This document shows positions 15,933-23,482 of a DNA stretch of 26,043 nucleotides, piece after piece (within the stretch, counting starts at the first letter, position 1; every line of letters begins with the position of its first letter). A program made the translations under genes and the position numbers. This DNA comes from CANHVK01 sp046304235 (GTDB lineage: Bacteria > Bacteroidota > Bacteroidia > Flavobacteriales_D > Crocinitomicaceae). The notes beneath the pieces are model-generated. The model made no database searches. It had not been told where the DNA came from and saw nothing but the letters and a program-made list of their open reading frames with translations. Location: positions 1 to 26,043 of the forward strand of contig JBKCEW010000112.1 in NCBI GenBank assembly GCA_046304235.1, given 5' to 3'.

Positions 15933-15940
15933 CAAAATTA
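15933..15940 (-). promoter_or_regulatory. -7 element for the GT5-like/DUF4270/glmS operon
   Basis: On the minus strand this is TAATTTTG, an exact fit to TAnnTTTG, 26 nt upstream of the GT5-like ATG (15906). No clear -33 TTG is seen at the right distance. Confidence 0.5.
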
Positions 15941-15971
15941 CAAAAAATTAGCTAAACATAAAGAAAATAAA

Positions 15972-15979
15972 TAGTTTTG
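15972..15979 (+). promoter_or_regulatory. panC: -7 element for panC
   Basis: TAGTTTTG fits TAnnTTTG exactly and lies 21 nt before the ATG at 16001. It overlaps a TTG at 15977 that opens the reading frame, which supports the ATG at 16001 as the true start. Confidence 0.5.
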
Positions 15980-16000
15980 CACGCATTTAAGAATACTAAA

Positions 16001-16840
16001 ATGATTATAATCCGAACATTAGATGAACTAAGCGAACTAATAAAATCTTCAGAGTATGCAAGCTCCGCGATTGGTTTTGTTCCGACAATGGGCGCTCTGC
16101 ACGAGGGCCATGGATCATTAATCACCTCAGCAAAAAAAGATAATCATCTGGTTATCTGTTCTATATTTGTTAATCCAACCCAATTTAATAAAGCTGAAGA
16201 TTTAGAAAAATATCCTAGAAAAGAAAAAGAAGATATTTCGATATTAGAAGAACTTGGTTGCGATTTTCTTTTTATCCCTACTACTGAAGAAATTTACAAA
16301 AATTACAAATATGTAGGTATTGATTTGAAAGAATTAGAAACAGTAATGGAGGGTAAATTTCGACCTGGTCATTTTCAAGGAGTATGCGAGATTGTTTATC
16401 GACTTTTTGATTTAGTAAAACCAACACGTGCTTATTTTGGATTAAAGGACTTTCAACAAGTTGCAGTTATAAAATACATGACTTCTTTCTTCAACTTACC
16501 TGTCGAAATAATTGCTTGTCCAACGATACGAGAGCAAAATGGTCTGGCATTGAGTAGCAGAAACCTACGATTATCAGATACGGAAAAGCAAGATGCTCTA
16601 ATCATTTTCAATACCCTTGATTTCATCAAAAAAAACCTGAATCAATTTGAGACAATCTCCAAATTAAAAACCAAAGCATTACAGATTTTTAATCAAGGAA
16701 AATTAACATTAGAATACCTAGAAATTGTAGATCAGAGCACCCTAACCGTACAAAATGACCATAATAAAACGAATTTAGTTGCGTGTATAGCTGCTTATTG
16801 TAATCATATTCGACTAATAGACAATATCATTATAAGTTAG
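16001..16840 (+). CDS. panC: Pantothenate synthetase
   Basis: PanC joins pantoate and beta-alanine, using ATP, to form pantothenate for coenzyme A. With the ATG at 16001 the product is 279 aa, typical for the family. It shows PTMGALHEGH (28-37, containing the HIGH-type motif), SIFVNPTQF (54-62), the GKFRPGHFQGVC pantoate-binding segment, FGLKDFQQ, and the ALSSRN motif equivalent to KMSKS. A TTG at 15977 would add eight residues but sits inside the predicted -7 element. It is followed 72 nt later by panD, so both unique steps to pantothenate are side by side; CoA supply also matters for PHB synthesis, but no direct link is implied. Confidence 0.96.
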   Translation: MIIIRTLDELSELIKSSEYASSAIGFVPTMGALHEGHGSLITSAKKDNHLVICSIFVNPTQFNKAEDLEKYPRKEKEDISILEELGCDFLFIPTTEEIYKNYKYVGIDLKELETVMEGKFRPGHFQGVCEIVYRLFDLVKPTRAYFGLKDFQQVAVIKYMTSFFNLPVEIIACPTIREQNGLALSSRNLRLSDTEKQDALIIFNTLDFIKKNLNQFETISKLKTKALQIFNQGKLTLEYLEIVDQSTLTVQNDHNKTNLVACIAAYCNHIRLIDNIIIS

Positions 16841-16885
16841 ATAGAACTTTTTATCATTCTGATGCCCTATGACTAATAATTAATG

Positions 16886-16893
16886 TAACTTTG
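16886..16893 (+). promoter_or_regulatory. panD: -7 element upstream of panD
   Basis: TAACTTTG matches TAnnTTTG, 19 nt before the panD ATG at 16913, in the 72-nt panC-panD gap. No convincing -33 element is visible, so it may be a secondary promoter. Confidence 0.45.
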
Positions 16894-16912
16894 CTCCTCG
16901 AAAATCGAAATT

Positions 16913-17260
16913 ATGCTAATCGAAGTCGTAAAATCCAAAATTCATAGAGTACGCGTTACGCAGGCGGACCTCAATTATATTGGTAGTATTACTATTGACG
17001 AGGCTTTAATGGAAGCTTCAAATATTATTGAAGGTGAAAAAGTTCAGATTGTGAACATCAATAATGGCGAACGTTTTGAAACGTATGTGATTAAGGGTGA
17101 TGCCCACTCTGGTACTATTTGTTTAAATGGTCCAGCAGCTAGAAGAGTTGCTGTTGGTGATCCAATTATCATTATTGGTTATGGATATATGGAATTTGAA
17201 GAGGCTAAATCTTTCAAACCATCGTTGGTTTTTCCAAATGAAGAAACAAATCTAATTTGA
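16913..17260 (+). CDS. panD: Aspartate 1-decarboxylase (pyruvoyl-dependent)
   Basis: PanD decarboxylates aspartate to beta-alanine for PanC. The 115-residue proenzyme has the self-cleavage site G24-S25 in YIGSITID; cleavage turns Ser25 into the pyruvoyl group. Other landmarks are HRVRVTQADLNY (11-22), NGERFETYVI and the LNGPAARRVAVGD segment. Its length is normal. It follows panC and precedes the flippase-like gene by 6 nt, suggesting a transcript that continues to the nucleotidyltransferase. Confidence 0.96.
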   Translation: MLIEVVKSKIHRVRVTQADLNYIGSITIDEALMEASNIIEGEKVQIVNINNGERFETYVIKGDAHSGTICLNGPAARRVAVGDPIIIIGYGYMEFEEAKSFKPSLVFPNEETNLI

Positions 17261-17266
17261 TTTGTA

Positions 17267-18286
17267 ATGAAAACTACTCTTGTTAAAGTCCTGAAAATTA
17301 CACTACCATTATTATTAGGAGTATATTTAATTTGGTACTTTTTCAACAATATGGATTCAAAAGCCAAAGATTATTTTTTCTTTGCTTTAAAAAATGCCGA
17401 TTATACTTGGATTATACTTTCTGTCATTTTAAGTTTTTTCGCTTTTCTTTCTCGCGCCTATCGTTGGAAATATATGCTTGAACCTTTGGGTTACAAAACA
17501 AATCTTTGGAATCGATATCATTCGCTCATGATAGGTTACATCATCAATCTTACCATACCTAGAGCAGGTGAAGCATCACGTTCTGCTATGCTTTTTCGTT
17601 CAGAAGGTGTTCCTTTCTCAAAATCATTTGGTACTATTATAGCTGAAAGAGCCGTGGATTTTGTAATGTTACTAATACTTGCGTCAATAACCGCATTCAT
17701 AGGTTTTCAAGACTTCAAAGCTATTTTTAACGAAATACAAAATACATTCACCCCTACTTCTACTAAGAAAGATGGCTTACCAATCAAATTAATCATTGAA
17801 ATTGTATTAGCCATCGGTTTAATAATTGCTATTTTATACTTAAGAAAAAAACCTGAACTTCGTAAAAAAATTGTTGATTTTGTAAAAGATATTTTTGCAG
17901 GATTAACATCCATTCTTAAATCGAAAAATCCATCAGGATACATTTTACATACCCTTTTCATTTGGGTTTCATACATTACTTACTTTGGAGTTTGCTTCTA
18001 TTCATTGGAAGAAACAAAAGATTTTCCAATTAGCGGAATTTTACTTGGATTTATTGCAGGTTCATTAGGGATTATGTTTACCAATGGTGGTATCGGAACC
18101 TTTCCTTTGTTAGTTGGATTAGTGGTTAATTTCGTAATGAAAGACAAAACTCCGAATGCATTAGCTATAGGAAATGCCATTGGAATGATTATCTGGGCAT
18201 CACAAACAATTTTATTAATTATTTTAGGATTAATTTCTTTTATTTTACTTCCTAAAAATCACTCGAAAGAAGATGTCGAGAATTGA
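17267..18286 (+). CDS. LPG-synthase-TM-like (UPF0104/YbhN type) integral membrane protein
   Basis: A 339-residue polytopic membrane protein with about seven to eight hydrophobic segments, for example near 7-26, 44-62, 124-145, 173-193, 228-248, 255-280 and 305-330. The conserved family patches NLTIPRAGEASRSAMLFRSEG and FTNGGIGTFPLLVG identify the lysylphosphatidylglycerol-synthase transmembrane family. The catalytic aminoacyl-transferase domain of MprF is absent, so lysylation itself is not expected; a lipid-handling role is an inference. Its 3' end overlaps the next gene by 14 nt, so translation is probably coupled. Confidence 0.88.
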   Translation: MKTTLVKVLKITLPLLLGVYLIWYFFNNMDSKAKDYFFFALKNADYTWIILSVILSFFAFLSRAYRWKYMLEPLGYKTNLWNRYHSLMIGYIINLTIPRAGEASRSAMLFRSEGVPFSKSFGTIIAERAVDFVMLLILASITAFIGFQDFKAIFNEIQNTFTPTSTKKDGLPIKLIIEIVLAIGLIIAILYLRKKPELRKKIVDFVKDIFAGLTSILKSKNPSGYILHTLFIWVSYITYFGVCFYSLEETKDFPISGILLGFIAGSLGIMFTNGGIGTFPLLVGLVVNFVMKDKTPNALAIGNAIGMIIWASQTILLIILGLISFILLPKNHSKEDVEN

Positions 18287-18788
18287 TTATATACATTCTA
18301 AAATAGTTTCTGTAGAACAAGCGGCGCGTTTGGTAGCTTCGTGGAAATTGAGAAACGAACAAGTTGTATTTACCAATGGATGTTTTGATATCATTCACAA
18401 AGGTCATGTAACCTACTTAGCGAAAGCTGCTGATTTGGGAAATCGCTTAATTGTCGCTTTAAATACAGACGCATCTGTCAAAGCACAAAACAAAAGTCCT
18501 GAAAGACCGATTAATGACGAATTAGCTCGATTACAGGTGCTCGCAAGTTTGGGGTTTGTGGATATAGTTGTTCTTTTTGACGAAAATACACCGGAAGATA
18601 TTATCAAACAAATCAAACCAACCATTCTCGTTAAAGGCGCTGACTATGATGAACATGAAACAGATCCCACTTCTAAAAAATACATTGTAGGGAGTGATTT
18701 TGTGAAATCAATTGGCGGAACGGTGAAAACAATTGACTTGGAAGCGGGTTACTCTACTACTAACATTATCTCAAAAATCAAGGTTTAA
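18273..18788 (+). CDS. RfaE2-like cytidylyltransferase-fold nucleotidyltransferase
   Basis: A 171-residue protein of the nucleotidyltransferase alpha/beta-phosphodiesterase superfamily. It has TNGCFDIIHKGHVTYLAKA (34-52), where HKGH (42-45) is the HxGH nucleotide site, and a C-terminal GYSTTNIISKI segment equivalent to the ISSTxI motif. It matches the second domain of HldE/RfaE (D-glycero-beta-D-manno-heptose-1-phosphate adenylyltransferase) as a stand-alone protein. The heptose kinase and other heptose genes are not here, so the substrate could be another sugar phosphate. It overlaps the upstream membrane-protein gene by 14 nt. Confidence 0.88.
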   Translation: MSRIDYIHSKIVSVEQAARLVASWKLRNEQVVFTNGCFDIIHKGHVTYLAKAADLGNRLIVALNTDASVKAQNKSPERPINDELARLQVLASLGFVDIVVLFDENTPEDIIKQIKPTILVKGADYDEHETDPTSKKYIVGSDFVKSIGGTVKTIDLEAGYSTTNIISKIKV

Positions 18789-18804
18789 TCCTTAAAATTT
18801 ATAT

Positions 18805-18812
18805 TATATTTG
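18805..18812 (+). promoter_or_regulatory. -7 element before the 33-residue membrane peptide gene
   Basis: TATATTTG fits TAnnTTTG exactly, 23 nt before the ATG at 18836. No clear -33 partner is visible. Confidence 0.45.
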
Positions 18813-18835
18813 TAACGTTATAAAAATTATAGATT

Positions 18836-18937
18836 ATGTCAGATGATACTTTTTTCGATAAATCAACAGCAGCTGTAGGTTTTCTTTATACGATTATTGT
18901 TGTTGGTGTTATCGCTTCAATCCTTATTTGGGGATAA
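18836..18937 (+). CDS. 33-residue single-pass membrane peptide
   Basis: A short ORF from ATG at 18836 to TAA at 18937. The N-terminus is acidic and polar (MSDDTFFDKSTAAVG). It is followed by a hydrophobic segment from about residue 16 to 33 (FLYTIIVVGVIASILIWG) that runs to the very end. This layout is that of a one-helix membrane protein, comparable in shape to small subunits of membrane complexes. It has its own -7 element and is followed 11 nt later by the GH3 gene, so the two may be co-transcribed. I do not recognise a family. The clean hydrophobic architecture and the promoter favour a real gene. Confidence 0.62.
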   Translation: MSDDTFFDKSTAAVGFLYTIIVVGVIASILIWG

Positions 18938-18948
18938 TTTGAACTAGA

Positions 18949-20457
18949 ATGATGTTTTTTAACAACATTTTCGCATGGTTGATTAAAAAACGAATTCGAC
19001 AAATTGAATTTTTCAAAAATAATCCCACAGCAGTACAACAAAACTTACTGAAACACATGCTTGTAAAATGCTCTTCAACGAAATTTGGAGGGCTTTTTTC
19101 ATTTAAGAATATTCAAGATTATTCTACTTTTTCCAAAAAAGTTCCGCTCCAAGATTACACTACGATTTATCCTTTTATCGAAGAAATGTTACAAGGAAAA
19201 AAGAATATTTTATGGCCTGGAATTAATTCTTGGTTTTCAAAATCTTCAGGAACAACTTCACATCGTAGTAAAATTCTTCCAGTAACGAAAGAGCATTTAT
19301 TTGATTGTCATTATAAAGGAGGAAAAGATTTACTTTCCTTGTACTACCACAATTACCCTAATCGTAAATTATACAATGGAAAACACCTCATCATTGGTGG
19401 TAGTTCAGAGATAAATTCACTTGGGAAAAATTCTTACATCGGGGATCTTTCGGCAATTATCATCAAAAACTTACCTTTTTGGGCTGAAATTCGCAGAACT
19501 CCATCACGCGAAACAAGTTTGCTTTCCAACTGGGAAGAGAAACTAGATAAAATGGTAAAAGAAACGATTCATGAAGATGTATTTATTTTAGCGGGTGTTC
19601 CGAGTTGGACCTTGGTATTATTGAAACGTATTTTAGAATATACAGGTAAAAAATACATCAAAGAAGTTTGGCCCAATCTAGAATTATACATGCATGGAGG
19701 AGTAAATTTTTCACCTTATAAAATTGAATTTGAATCTATTATAGGAAAAAAAATAAATTATGTAGAAACCTACAATTCAAGTGAGGGATTTTATGGAATA
19801 CAAGATCAACCCAATTCTGAAGAACTGTTGTTGATGTTAGATTACGGTATTTTTTATGAATTTATTCCTTTGGATTGCTTTGATGGTGTAGATAGTAAAA
19901 CTGTAGTTTCCCTTAAAGATGTTGAACTTCATAAAAATTACGCTTTAGTTATAAGCACAAATGCAGGCTTATGGAGATACATTATTGGAGATACTATTTC
20001 TTTTACATCTAAAAATCCTTATCGCTTTAAAATCACAGGAAGAACCACCCAATGTTTAAACGTATTTGGTGAAGAGGTAATCGTAGAAAACGCTGATAGA
20101 GCTATTGCTGAAACGTGCACTGAAACAAATGCATTTCTGAAAGATTATGCAGTATTTCCTATTTTTCTAGAAAATAATCAAAAAGGTGGACATGAATGGT
20201 TTATCGAGTTCTCGAAAGAACCAAATTCGAAAGAAAATTTTACCATTCTATTGGATCAAAAGTTACAGGAAATCAACTCTGATTACGCTGCAAAACGACA
20301 AGGTGATTTTATTTTAACACTTCCGAAAATAAATTATTTACCCGAAAATACATTTGAAAACTGGTTACTTAGTAAAAATAAATTGGGAGGTCAACATAAA
20401 ATTCCAAGGCTTAATAACTCTCGAGAAATCGCAGAACAATTACTTAAACTTCTTTAG
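18949..20457 (+). CDS. GH3-family (auxin-responsive-promoter-like) acyl-adenylating enzyme
   Basis: A 502-residue member of the bacterial GH3 family, within the ANL adenylate-forming superfamily. It has the phosphate-binding loop SSGTTSHRSKILP (99-111), the adenine/acid-site motif YNSSEGFYG (275-283), and WRYIIGDTISF followed by KITGRTTQCLNVFGEEV, the hinge region. Plant GH3 proteins join amino acids to hormones such as IAA or jasmonate; bacterial substrates are unknown, so the acid and acceptor cannot be named. Two ATGs lie in tandem (18949 and 18952); either could start. The next gene begins 1 nt after the stop, indicating an operon. Confidence 0.88.
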   Translation: MMFFNNIFAWLIKKRIRQIEFFKNNPTAVQQNLLKHMLVKCSSTKFGGLFSFKNIQDYSTFSKKVPLQDYTTIYPFIEEMLQGKKNILWPGINSWFSKSSGTTSHRSKILPVTKEHLFDCHYKGGKDLLSLYYHNYPNRKLYNGKHLIIGGSSEINSLGKNSYIGDLSAIIIKNLPFWAEIRRTPSRETSLLSNWEEKLDKMVKETIHEDVFILAGVPSWTLVLLKRILEYTGKKYIKEVWPNLELYMHGGVNFSPYKIEFESIIGKKINYVETYNSSEGFYGIQDQPNSEELLLMLDYGIFYEFIPLDCFDGVDSKTVVSLKDVELHKNYALVISTNAGLWRYIIGDTISFTSKNPYRFKITGRTTQCLNVFGEEVIVENADRAIAETCTETNAFLKDYAVFPIFLENNQKGGHEWFIEFSKEPNSKENFTILLDQKLQEINSDYAAKRQGDFILTLPKINYLPENTFENWLLSKNKLGGQHKIPRLNNSREIAEQLLKLL

Positions 20458-20458
20458 T

Positions 20459-21265
20459 ATGATTAAACATGTAATCATCTTGTTATTTATATTGCCAAGT
20501 ACTTTTGTAATTGGACAAGATACTTTAAATCTAACTTTAGTATGGGAAAAACCATTTAAAGGTGATTTGGTTGGTAGTATTGACGAACAACAAAACGCAT
20601 TTATATTTGACGGCAGTGAATTATTCAAACTAAATGATAAAAGCGAAATGCTTTTTCACCAAAGTATAAAATCTCTTGGTATGATTAAAGAAATAGACGC
20701 TAGAAATCCATTTAAAATTTTACTTTTTTCTGAAAATCAACAAAGTATCAATTACATAGATAATAGTTTGTCCTTACAAAACGAAACGATTGATTTGTCT
20801 CATTTCGATTTAAACAATGTCATAAGTACTTCTGGATCAGACCAAATGGACAAATGTTGGGTGTACAACCAAGACAATAGTATTTTGAAATTAATTGGTA
20901 AAAACGAACAACAGTTTCAGTCGATAAGTAATCTAAAAAAACTAGTGAATTTGAATTCCATTGACAAAATTAAAGAGGTTAATAGCCTTTTGTTTTTGTT
21001 AGATTTCTCTGGTAAAATCGTACTATTAGATATGTATGGAAATCTAAAATCGCGCTTTGATTTTAGTCCGTATACATCCGCTTTTATGGATCAATCGATG
21101 ATTTATTTACAGCAAGACCAAACGATTTTAGTATTTAATTATATCAAAAATTTAGTGGTAGGATACATCAAAACACCGAGTAATTCAACACTTATCGGGA
21201 AAAAGGGAGACTTTTTCTTTTTTACCCTAGGAAACAAATTAGGAAAATTTACAATCAGCAACTGA
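20459..21265 (+). CDS. Secreted hypothetical protein, possibly propeller-like
   Basis: A 268-residue protein with a signal peptide (about 1-19: hydrophobic IILLFILPSTFVIG then Q-D). The mature part is beta-rich, with recurring short strands of the form 'FIFDGSELFKLN', 'LFLLDFSGKIVLLDMYGN' and 'TILVFNYIKNLVVGY', suggesting a propeller-like fold. I recognise no catalytic motif and cannot assign a function. The reading frame stays open further upstream inside the GH3 gene, but the ATG at 20459, right after the GH3 stop, gives a proper signal peptide and is preferred. It is followed by the kinase gene, which has its own -7 element. Confidence 0.78.
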   Translation: MIKHVIILLFILPSTFVIGQDTLNLTLVWEKPFKGDLVGSIDEQQNAFIFDGSELFKLNDKSEMLFHQSIKSLGMIKEIDARNPFKILLFSENQQSINYIDNSLSLQNETIDLSHFDLNNVISTSGSDQMDKCWVYNQDNSILKLIGKNEQQFQSISNLKKLVNLNSIDKIKEVNSLLFLLDFSGKIVLLDMYGNLKSRFDFSPYTSAFMDQSMIYLQQDQTILVFNYIKNLVVGYIKTPSNSTLIGKKGDFFFFTLGNKLGKFTISN

Positions 21266-21284
21266 TTTTTTCATTTGTAGAATG

Positions 21285-21292
21285 TATATTTG
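21285..21292 (+). promoter_or_regulatory. -7 element for the deoxynucleoside kinase gene
   Basis: TATATTTG matches TAnnTTTG exactly and lies 28 nt before the ATG at 21321, in the 55-nt gap after the secreted hypothetical. A TTTG at 21274 is too close to act as the -33 element. Confidence 0.5.
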
Positions 21293-21320
21293 TATAGAAA
21301 CGAATTAATTCAACAAAACG

Positions 21321-21935
21321 ATGCATATAGCAGTAGCAGGTAATATCGGAGCAGGAAAAACTACACTAACTCAAATGTTAGCAAAACATTACGGATGGGA
21401 TACACATTTTGAAGATATTGAACAAAATCCTTATTTGAATGATTTCTACGAGGATATGCAACGTTGGTCATTCAATTTACAGATTTATTATTTGAATAGT
21501 CGTTTCACACAAATTCAAGAGATTAAAGAAGCGAGTAATACAGTGATACAAGACCGTACAATCTACGAAGATGCATTTATTTTTGCTCCTAACTTACATT
21601 CAATGGGCTTGATGACAACGCGTGATTTTGAAAATTACTTCTCCTTATTCAACTTAATCGAATCATTTGTTTCTGCACCAGATTTATTAATTTACTTACG
21701 TGCAAGTGTCCCTACGCTTGTGAATCACATTCAATTACGTGGTAGAGAATACGAAGAAAGCATTCGTTTGGATTATTTAAAACGCTTAAATGACCGCTAC
21801 GAAGCATGGATTTCAACGTATGATAAAGGTAAATTATTGGTCATCGATATTGACAATAATCGTTTCCCTGAAAACCAAGAGGATTTCGGGAAGATTATAC
21901 AGTCAATTGACGCTGAAATCAACGGACTATTTTAG
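21321..21935 (+). CDS. Deoxynucleoside kinase
   Basis: A 204-residue kinase of the dNK (dCK/dGK/TK2-like) family, which phosphorylates deoxynucleosides for salvage. It has the P-loop GNIGAGKTT (7-15), the DRT motif (78-80) in IQDRTIYEDAFIF, and the Arg-rich lid LRGREYEE (139-146). FEDIEQNPYLNDFYED (30-45) holds the acidic residue expected to act as base. Substrate preference (dA, dG, dC or T) is not readable from these motifs alone. Its length is normal for bacterial members. Confidence 0.92.
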   Translation: MHIAVAGNIGAGKTTLTQMLAKHYGWDTHFEDIEQNPYLNDFYEDMQRWSFNLQIYYLNSRFTQIQEIKEASNTVIQDRTIYEDAFIFAPNLHSMGLMTTRDFENYFSLFNLIESFVSAPDLLIYLRASVPTLVNHIQLRGREYEESIRLDYLKRLNDRYEAWISTYDKGKLLVIDIDNNRFPENQEDFGKIIQSIDAEINGLF

Positions 21936-22144
21936 TATTAATCTTAAATTGCTTTTTCTTCGTTCAACTTCAAAATAAACATCCTCATATACTAAAGTAT
22001 ACTGTGGTATTTATTTTTTGTTTACCTCGAAAAATCTAATTTAAAATTAATACTAGATTGATTTTTTATTTCCCCTACTTAAGGAGGGATAAAGGGAGGT
22101 GAATTTGTATACTTATATAACTAACATAAGTTTAGTCACCCTCC
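21936..22144. other. Non-coding stretch between dNK and the small Lys-rich ORF
   Basis: With the small minus-strand ORF, this makes a gap of about 400 bp between the kinase and thiL. It holds a perfect short palindrome, TATACT-AA-AGTATA (21988-22001), a weak hairpin (22033-22038 with 22054-22059) followed by T6 that could be a terminator for the kinase gene, and the left part of a GGAGG-rich inverted repeat. No gene is visible on the plus strand. Confidence 0.5.
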
Positions 22145-22167
22145 TCAGTCCTCCCTCAAGGGAGGAA
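22071..22167. repeat. GGAGG/CCTCC inverted-repeat element
   Basis: A GC-richer block in AT-rich DNA. The left arm (22072-22102) reads like CCCCTACTTAAGGAGGG then GGGAGGTGA. The right arm (22136-22166) begins TCACCCTCCTC and ends CCTCCCTCAAGGGAGG. The arms are imperfect inverses of each other (GGTGA 22098-22102 pairs with TCACC 22136-22140), and the right arm has its own internal palindrome, CCTCCCTCAAGGGAGG. This form resembles intergenic palindromic repeats that I recall as scattered in Bacteroidota genomes. Copy number cannot be judged from one window. Confidence 0.6.
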
Positions 22168-22315
22168 GATTTAACTCCTCTTTCTTATTCGCCAACTGAT
22201 TTAACAAACGGATTTTATTTTTATTTGCTTCTTTCTGACTTTGCTTTTTATTCTTTTTTTGAGCCATTAATTTTGAATGAAGCTTTTTGTTTTCAGTATT
22301 CTTTTGCTTCGCCAT
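22145..22315 (-). CDS. Small Lys-rich basic protein, 56 aa
   Basis: An ORF from ATG at 22315 to TGA at 22145, 20 nt downstream of the thiL stop and co-directional with it. The start is MAKQKNTENKKLHSKLM, the middle is very rich in Lys, Asn and Gln (KKNKKQSQKEANKNK), followed by LLNQLANKKEEL. It predicts one long basic helix, perhaps a nucleic-acid or ribosome-associated small protein; that is inference. The last residues (LPPLRED) and the stop come from the GGAGG repeat, so the original C-terminus may have been replaced by the repeat. AT-rich DNA easily gives Lys/Asn codons, so a chance ORF is possible; spacing and the helix pattern favour a real gene. Confidence 0.5.
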   Translation of the reverse strand: MAKQKNTENKKLHSKLMAQKKNKKQSQKEANKNKIRLLNQLANKKEELNLPPLRED

Positions 22316-22335
22316 GAGTGAAGGTTAAACTATTT

Positions 22336-23373
22336 TTACTCCGCAAAATGATTCCAACCTTGTGCTTTTAAGGCAATATGAGAACCGTTCTTATCAACTA
22401 AATTTACACCACTTGCTTTGTCTGTAATATGACCTATCACCGTAAAGTTCGGATTAGATGCTACTTTATCGTAATCTTCTTGTTTGATGGTGAATAGTAA
22501 TTCATAATCTTCTCCTCCGTTCAGAGCAGTTGTTACAGGATCCACATTGAACTCAATAGCTGCGATAGACGTTTTAGCATCTAAAGGAATACGTTCGTCG
22601 TAAATGGTACAACCGACCTCACTCGCTTTACAAATATGCATTATCTCCGAAGCCAAACCATCCGAAATATCAATCATCGAAGTAGGGTGAACTTCTAGCT
22701 CTTTTAAAATTTGGATTACGTCTTTTCTTGCTTCTGGCTTTAACTGTCTTTCTAATAAATAATCGTGACCATCTAAATCTGGCTGAATTTCAGGATTTGC
22801 TTTGAATACAGCACGTTCACGTTCTAATACTTGTAGCCCCATATAGGCTCCTCCTAAATCGCCGGAAACCACCAATAAATCATACTCTTTCGCTCCACTT
22901 CTATAAACAACTTCGTCTTTTTTAGCAGTACCTACAGCTGTAATTGATATCACTAACCCTGATAACGAAGAAGTTGTGTCCCCACCAACTAAATCTATTT
23001 GGTAAATATCACATGCTTTTTTGATTCCTTTGTATAATTCTTCTACTGCTTCAAGCGGAAATCTGCTTGAAATAGCTACCGAAACCGTGATTTGTTTCGG
23101 TGTTCCGTTCATCGCATAAATATCAGACAAATTCACTACTACAGATTTGTACCCCAAATGCATCAAGGGTGAGTACATCAGATTGAAATGAATCCCTTCT
23201 ACCAGCATATCTGTCGATACCAACATCACATCTTCCTCGGAAGTAGCTATTACAGCAGCATCGTCCCCTACTCCTTTAATTGTTGTTGGTGAATAACTTA
23301 CAAAATCTTTCGTAAGTGTATCAATCAACCCAAATTCTCCTAAATCACTGATTTCTGTTCTCTTTTCTGACAT
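22336..23373 (-). CDS. thiL: Thiamine-monophosphate kinase
   Basis: ThiL phosphorylates thiamine monophosphate to thiamine diphosphate, the last step of the bacterial pathway. The 345-residue protein has GVGDDAAVI (34-42), STDMLVEGIHF (53-63) and NLSDIYAMNG (81-90), metal- and ATP-binding signatures of the AIR-synthase-like fold. VGGDTTSS, VSGDLGGAY and MIDISDGLASE follow, then NGGEDYELLF near the C-terminus. Length and motifs are canonical. It is divergent from the Crp/Fnr gene (109-bp gap) and followed by the small Lys-rich ORF. No other thiamine genes are in the window and no TPP riboswitch was recognised. Confidence 0.96.
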   Translation of the reverse strand: MSEKRTEISDLGEFGLIDTLTKDFVSYSPTTIKGVGDDAAVIATSEEDVMLVSTDMLVEGIHFNLMYSPLMHLGYKSVVVNLSDIYAMNGTPKQITVSVAISSRFPLEAVEELYKGIKKACDIYQIDLVGGDTTSSLSGLVISITAVGTAKKDEVVYRSGAKEYDLLVVSGDLGGAYMGLQVLERERAVFKANPEIQPDLDGHDYLLERQLKPEARKDVIQILKELEVHPTSMIDISDGLASEIMHICKASEVGCTIYDERIPLDAKTSIAAIEFNVDPVTTALNGGEDYELLFTIKQEDYDKVASNPNFTVIGHITDKASGVNLVDKNGSHIALKAQGWNHFAE

Positions 23374-23482
23374 AGCCTAATATTTATAGAGTAAAAATAC
23401 AAAATCAAAAGGAAAAGTGTAATTTTAATGTTGTCTTCAAAATTCTAATTTATTGTAGACATCAAAAATTATTTCACAAAAA

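Noticed and set aside
15977..16000. An upstream TTG start for panC
   Set aside because: It lies inside the predicted -7 element, and the ATG at 16001 gives the standard PanC length.
22099..22317. A 72-codon plus-strand ORF across the repeat region
   Set aside because: It runs over the inverted repeat and antisense to the small Lys-rich ORF, has no family resemblance and low-complexity composition.
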